DNA from: Marinimicrobium sp050113635 | GTDB lineage: Bacteria > Pseudomonadota > Gammaproteobacteria > Pseudomonadales > Cellvibrionaceae | Direction of reading: 5' to 3' | Length of the DNA stretch: 64,000 bases | Assembly: GCF_050113635.1 (NCBI RefSeq) | Contig: NZ_JBNJLT010000004.1 | Coordinates: 62,001 to 126,000 of the forward strand | Part shown: positions 62,724 to 64,000 of the stretch, one piece after another | Numbering within the stretch: position 1 is the stretch's first letter | Layout of the letters: each line of letters opens with the position of its first letter | Translations under genes and position numbers: made by a program | Notes under the pieces: generated by a model | The model's input: the letters and a program-made list of their open reading frames with translations, nothing else | Database searches by the model: none | What the model was told of the DNA's origin: nothing

Positions 62724-63299
62724 TTATTGCCGCACACCTTCCACATGCAAATCCAGGTACACCTTCTCAGAAGCCGGACCCAGGTTGTAGTCGATGCCGA
62801 AGTCTTTCAGACGCAGCTCAGTCTCGCCTTTGAAACCGACACGGTAGCCACCCCAGGGGTCTTCACCTTCGCCGACTTTTTCCACTTCGATGGTAATTTC
62901 GCGGGTGACACCGTGCAGGGTCAGGTCACCCACCACATCAAAGTCTTTGCCATCGTCGTCGATGTCGGTGATACGCTTGCTGACAAACGTGGCTTCGCCG
63001 AACTTGGACGTATTCAGGAAGTCATCGCTGCGCAGGTGCTTGTCGCGCTCGGCGTGATTGCTGTCCACACTGCTGGTGTCGATGGTGACGTTGATCTTGC
63101 TGGCAGCTACATCATCGGTGTCGTAGCTGAAAGAGCCTTCAAAATCGTTGAAGCGACCGACCAGCCAGCTGTACCCCAAATGTTGAATCTTGAAGTTGAT
63201 GGAGGCGTGGGCGCCTTCGCTATCGATTTTGTAGTCGGCGGCCATGGCAGGAACGGCCATCAGGCTGCCCAGGGTCAGTGCAAAAAGGGTCTTTTTCAT
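62724..63299 (-). CDS. YceI family periplasmic lipid-binding protein
   Basis: 191 residues with signal peptide ending near PAMAAD. Mature part begins YKIDSEGAHASINFKIQHLGYSW and ends FDGYNL-type YNLGPASEKVYLDLHVEG, the YceI fold that binds polyisoprenoids. Downstream of a cytochrome b561 gene in the E. coli yceJ-yceI arrangement. Confidence 0.95.
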   Translation of the reverse strand: MKKTLFALTLGSLMAVPAMAADYKIDSEGAHASINFKIQHLGYSWLVGRFNDFEGSFSYDTDDVAASKINVTIDTSSVDSNHAERDKHLRSDDFLNTSKFGEATFVSKRITDIDDDGKDFDVVGDLTLHGVTREITIEVEKVGEGEDPWGGYRVGFKGETELRLKDFGIDYNLGPASEKVYLDLHVEGVRQ

Positions 63300-63382
63300 G
63301 GTTTAGCTCCTTAAACGTTGGAGAGGCGAAACAGCGTTATCATCAGTGTATACACAAAATCGTTGCGACAAAGTGACCGGCG

Positions 63383-63952
63383 TCACCGGTTGTCGGTTTC
63401 CGGTGGACCTGGTCGCAGCATACGCTTTAACGTGCGGTCGCGGATCACACCGTGATGCCAGAAAGCCGCACCCGCATGCGCCGCCGCCAATACGATAATG
63501 GCCCAACCCGCCAGGCGGTGAATATCGCCTGCCAGATCCACACCATCGGCGCCGAGCTGCCAGGTGGAGGGAATACTGAACCACTCGAACACCCACGCCG
63601 GATCCCCTTTCGCGGTGTGGATCAGGTAACCGGTGGCAATCATCAGAAAAATCAGTGCGTACAGGGCATATTTCATGGTACTGGCCGCGAAGCGCACCAG
63701 AGTACCGTGATTGGGCAAGGCGCGGGGGTTGCCGCGCTGGGCAATCCGCCACAGGACCCTTAGTGCCATCAGTCCGCCAAACAGAAGACCGATGCTGACG
63801 TGCAGTCGGGGGAGTTCGTGGTAGCCCTTGTCGTAGTAGGTCAGATCCACCATATAAATTCCCAGGCCGAACAGCCCAATGACGGTAATTGCACTGATCC
63901 AGTGCAAGCTAATCGTCACCCAGCCGTAGCGGGAGTGGTCGTCAGAGAGCAT
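63383..63952 (-). CDS. Cytochrome b561 family protein (YceJ-like)
   Basis: 189 residues with four membrane segments. Heme-ligand His in WVTISLHWISA, LPRLHVSIGLL and RLAGWAIIVLAAAHAGAAFWHH. Inner-membrane diheme electron carrier, paired with YceI 83 nt downstream on the same strand. Confidence 0.92.
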   Translation of the reverse strand: MLSDDHSRYGWVTISLHWISAITVIGLFGLGIYMVDLTYYDKGYHELPRLHVSIGLLFGGLMALRVLWRIAQRGNPRALPNHGTLVRFAASTMKYALYALIFLMIATGYLIHTAKGDPAWVFEWFSIPSTWQLGADGVDLAGDIHRLAGWAIIVLAAAHAGAAFWHHGVIRDRTLKRMLRPGPPETDNR

Positions 63953-64000
63953 GATAAATTCCTTGAGCGAATACCCGGTGGCTTATCCTGTATGGGCCAA

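Noticed and set aside
63303..63752. 149-codon minus-strand open frame
   Set aside because: Overlaps the cytochrome b561 gene in another frame; the latter has clear heme-ligand and membrane motifs.

Overview
The window reads as chromosome from a marine, polysaccharide-degrading gammaproteobacterium. Marinimicrobium or another Cellvibrionaceae relative is my guess from gene content: secreted glycoside hydrolases with accessory domains, a thrombospondin type 3 repeat surface protein, and typical gammaproteobacterial uvrD, glmS and yceI/yceJ-like genes. I ran no searches. Family calls come from motifs I can read, from length and from gene order.

Layout. 0-4.4 kb: a LacI-family regulator and a secreted GH87-type alpha-1,3-glucanase, with two operator-like palindromes between them. 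4.4-12.6 kb: a head-to-head response regulator/histidine kinase pair, a small exported protein preceded by three 10-bp direct repeats, and a 1618-residue Ca-binding repeat protein with an outer-membrane barrel fused to its end. 12.6-15.7 kb: a DeoR-family regulator and glmS. Between them lie two inverted copies of a 52-nt core, each enclosed by long inverted arms. 15.7-35.1 kb is mixed: DUF3617, lipoprotein, membrane protein, GH18 chitinase, YdjM-like hydrolase, TlyA methyltransferase, beta-propeller/HEAT/cytochrome c lipoprotein, REC-CheC and diguanylate cyclase signalling genes, uvrD with a LexA-like box, an unrecognised gene paired with a CxxCH lipoprotein, an orphan TRAP binding protein and a MipA/OmpV protein.

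35.1-62.0 kb is one large biosynthetic locus, an aryl polyene (APE) plus dialkylresorcinol (DAR) pigment cluster of the flexirubin/arcuflavin kind. Its right part (45.6-62.0 kb) follows the apeC to apeR order: chain-length factor, acyltransferase, two ACPs, membrane protein, AMP ligase, dehydratase, glycosyltransferase and LpxL-type acyltransferase, thioesterase, LolA, MMPL exporter, lipoprotein, ketosynthase, dehydratase, ketoreductase, ketosynthase. An aromatic ammonia-lyase and a halogenase-like flavoprotein are inserted. Its left part (35.1-45.3 kb) holds a phosphopantetheinyl transferase, two further hot-dog proteins, darA, darB, an unknown small protein, a BtrH-type acyltransferase, a ketosynthase with a degenerate partner, another ACP and an ABC exporter. 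The working model: the ammonia-lyase makes an aryl acrylate, ApeH loads it, and the ketosynthase/ketoreductase/dehydratase set extends it to a polyene. DarB and DarA make the resorcinol, and a BtrH-like enzyme may join the two parts. LolA, MMPL and lipoprotein components move the product to the outer membrane.

62.0-64.0 kb: a small exported protein, then a YceI protein and a cytochrome b561. I saw no tRNA, rRNA, insertion sequence, prophage or CRISPR array.
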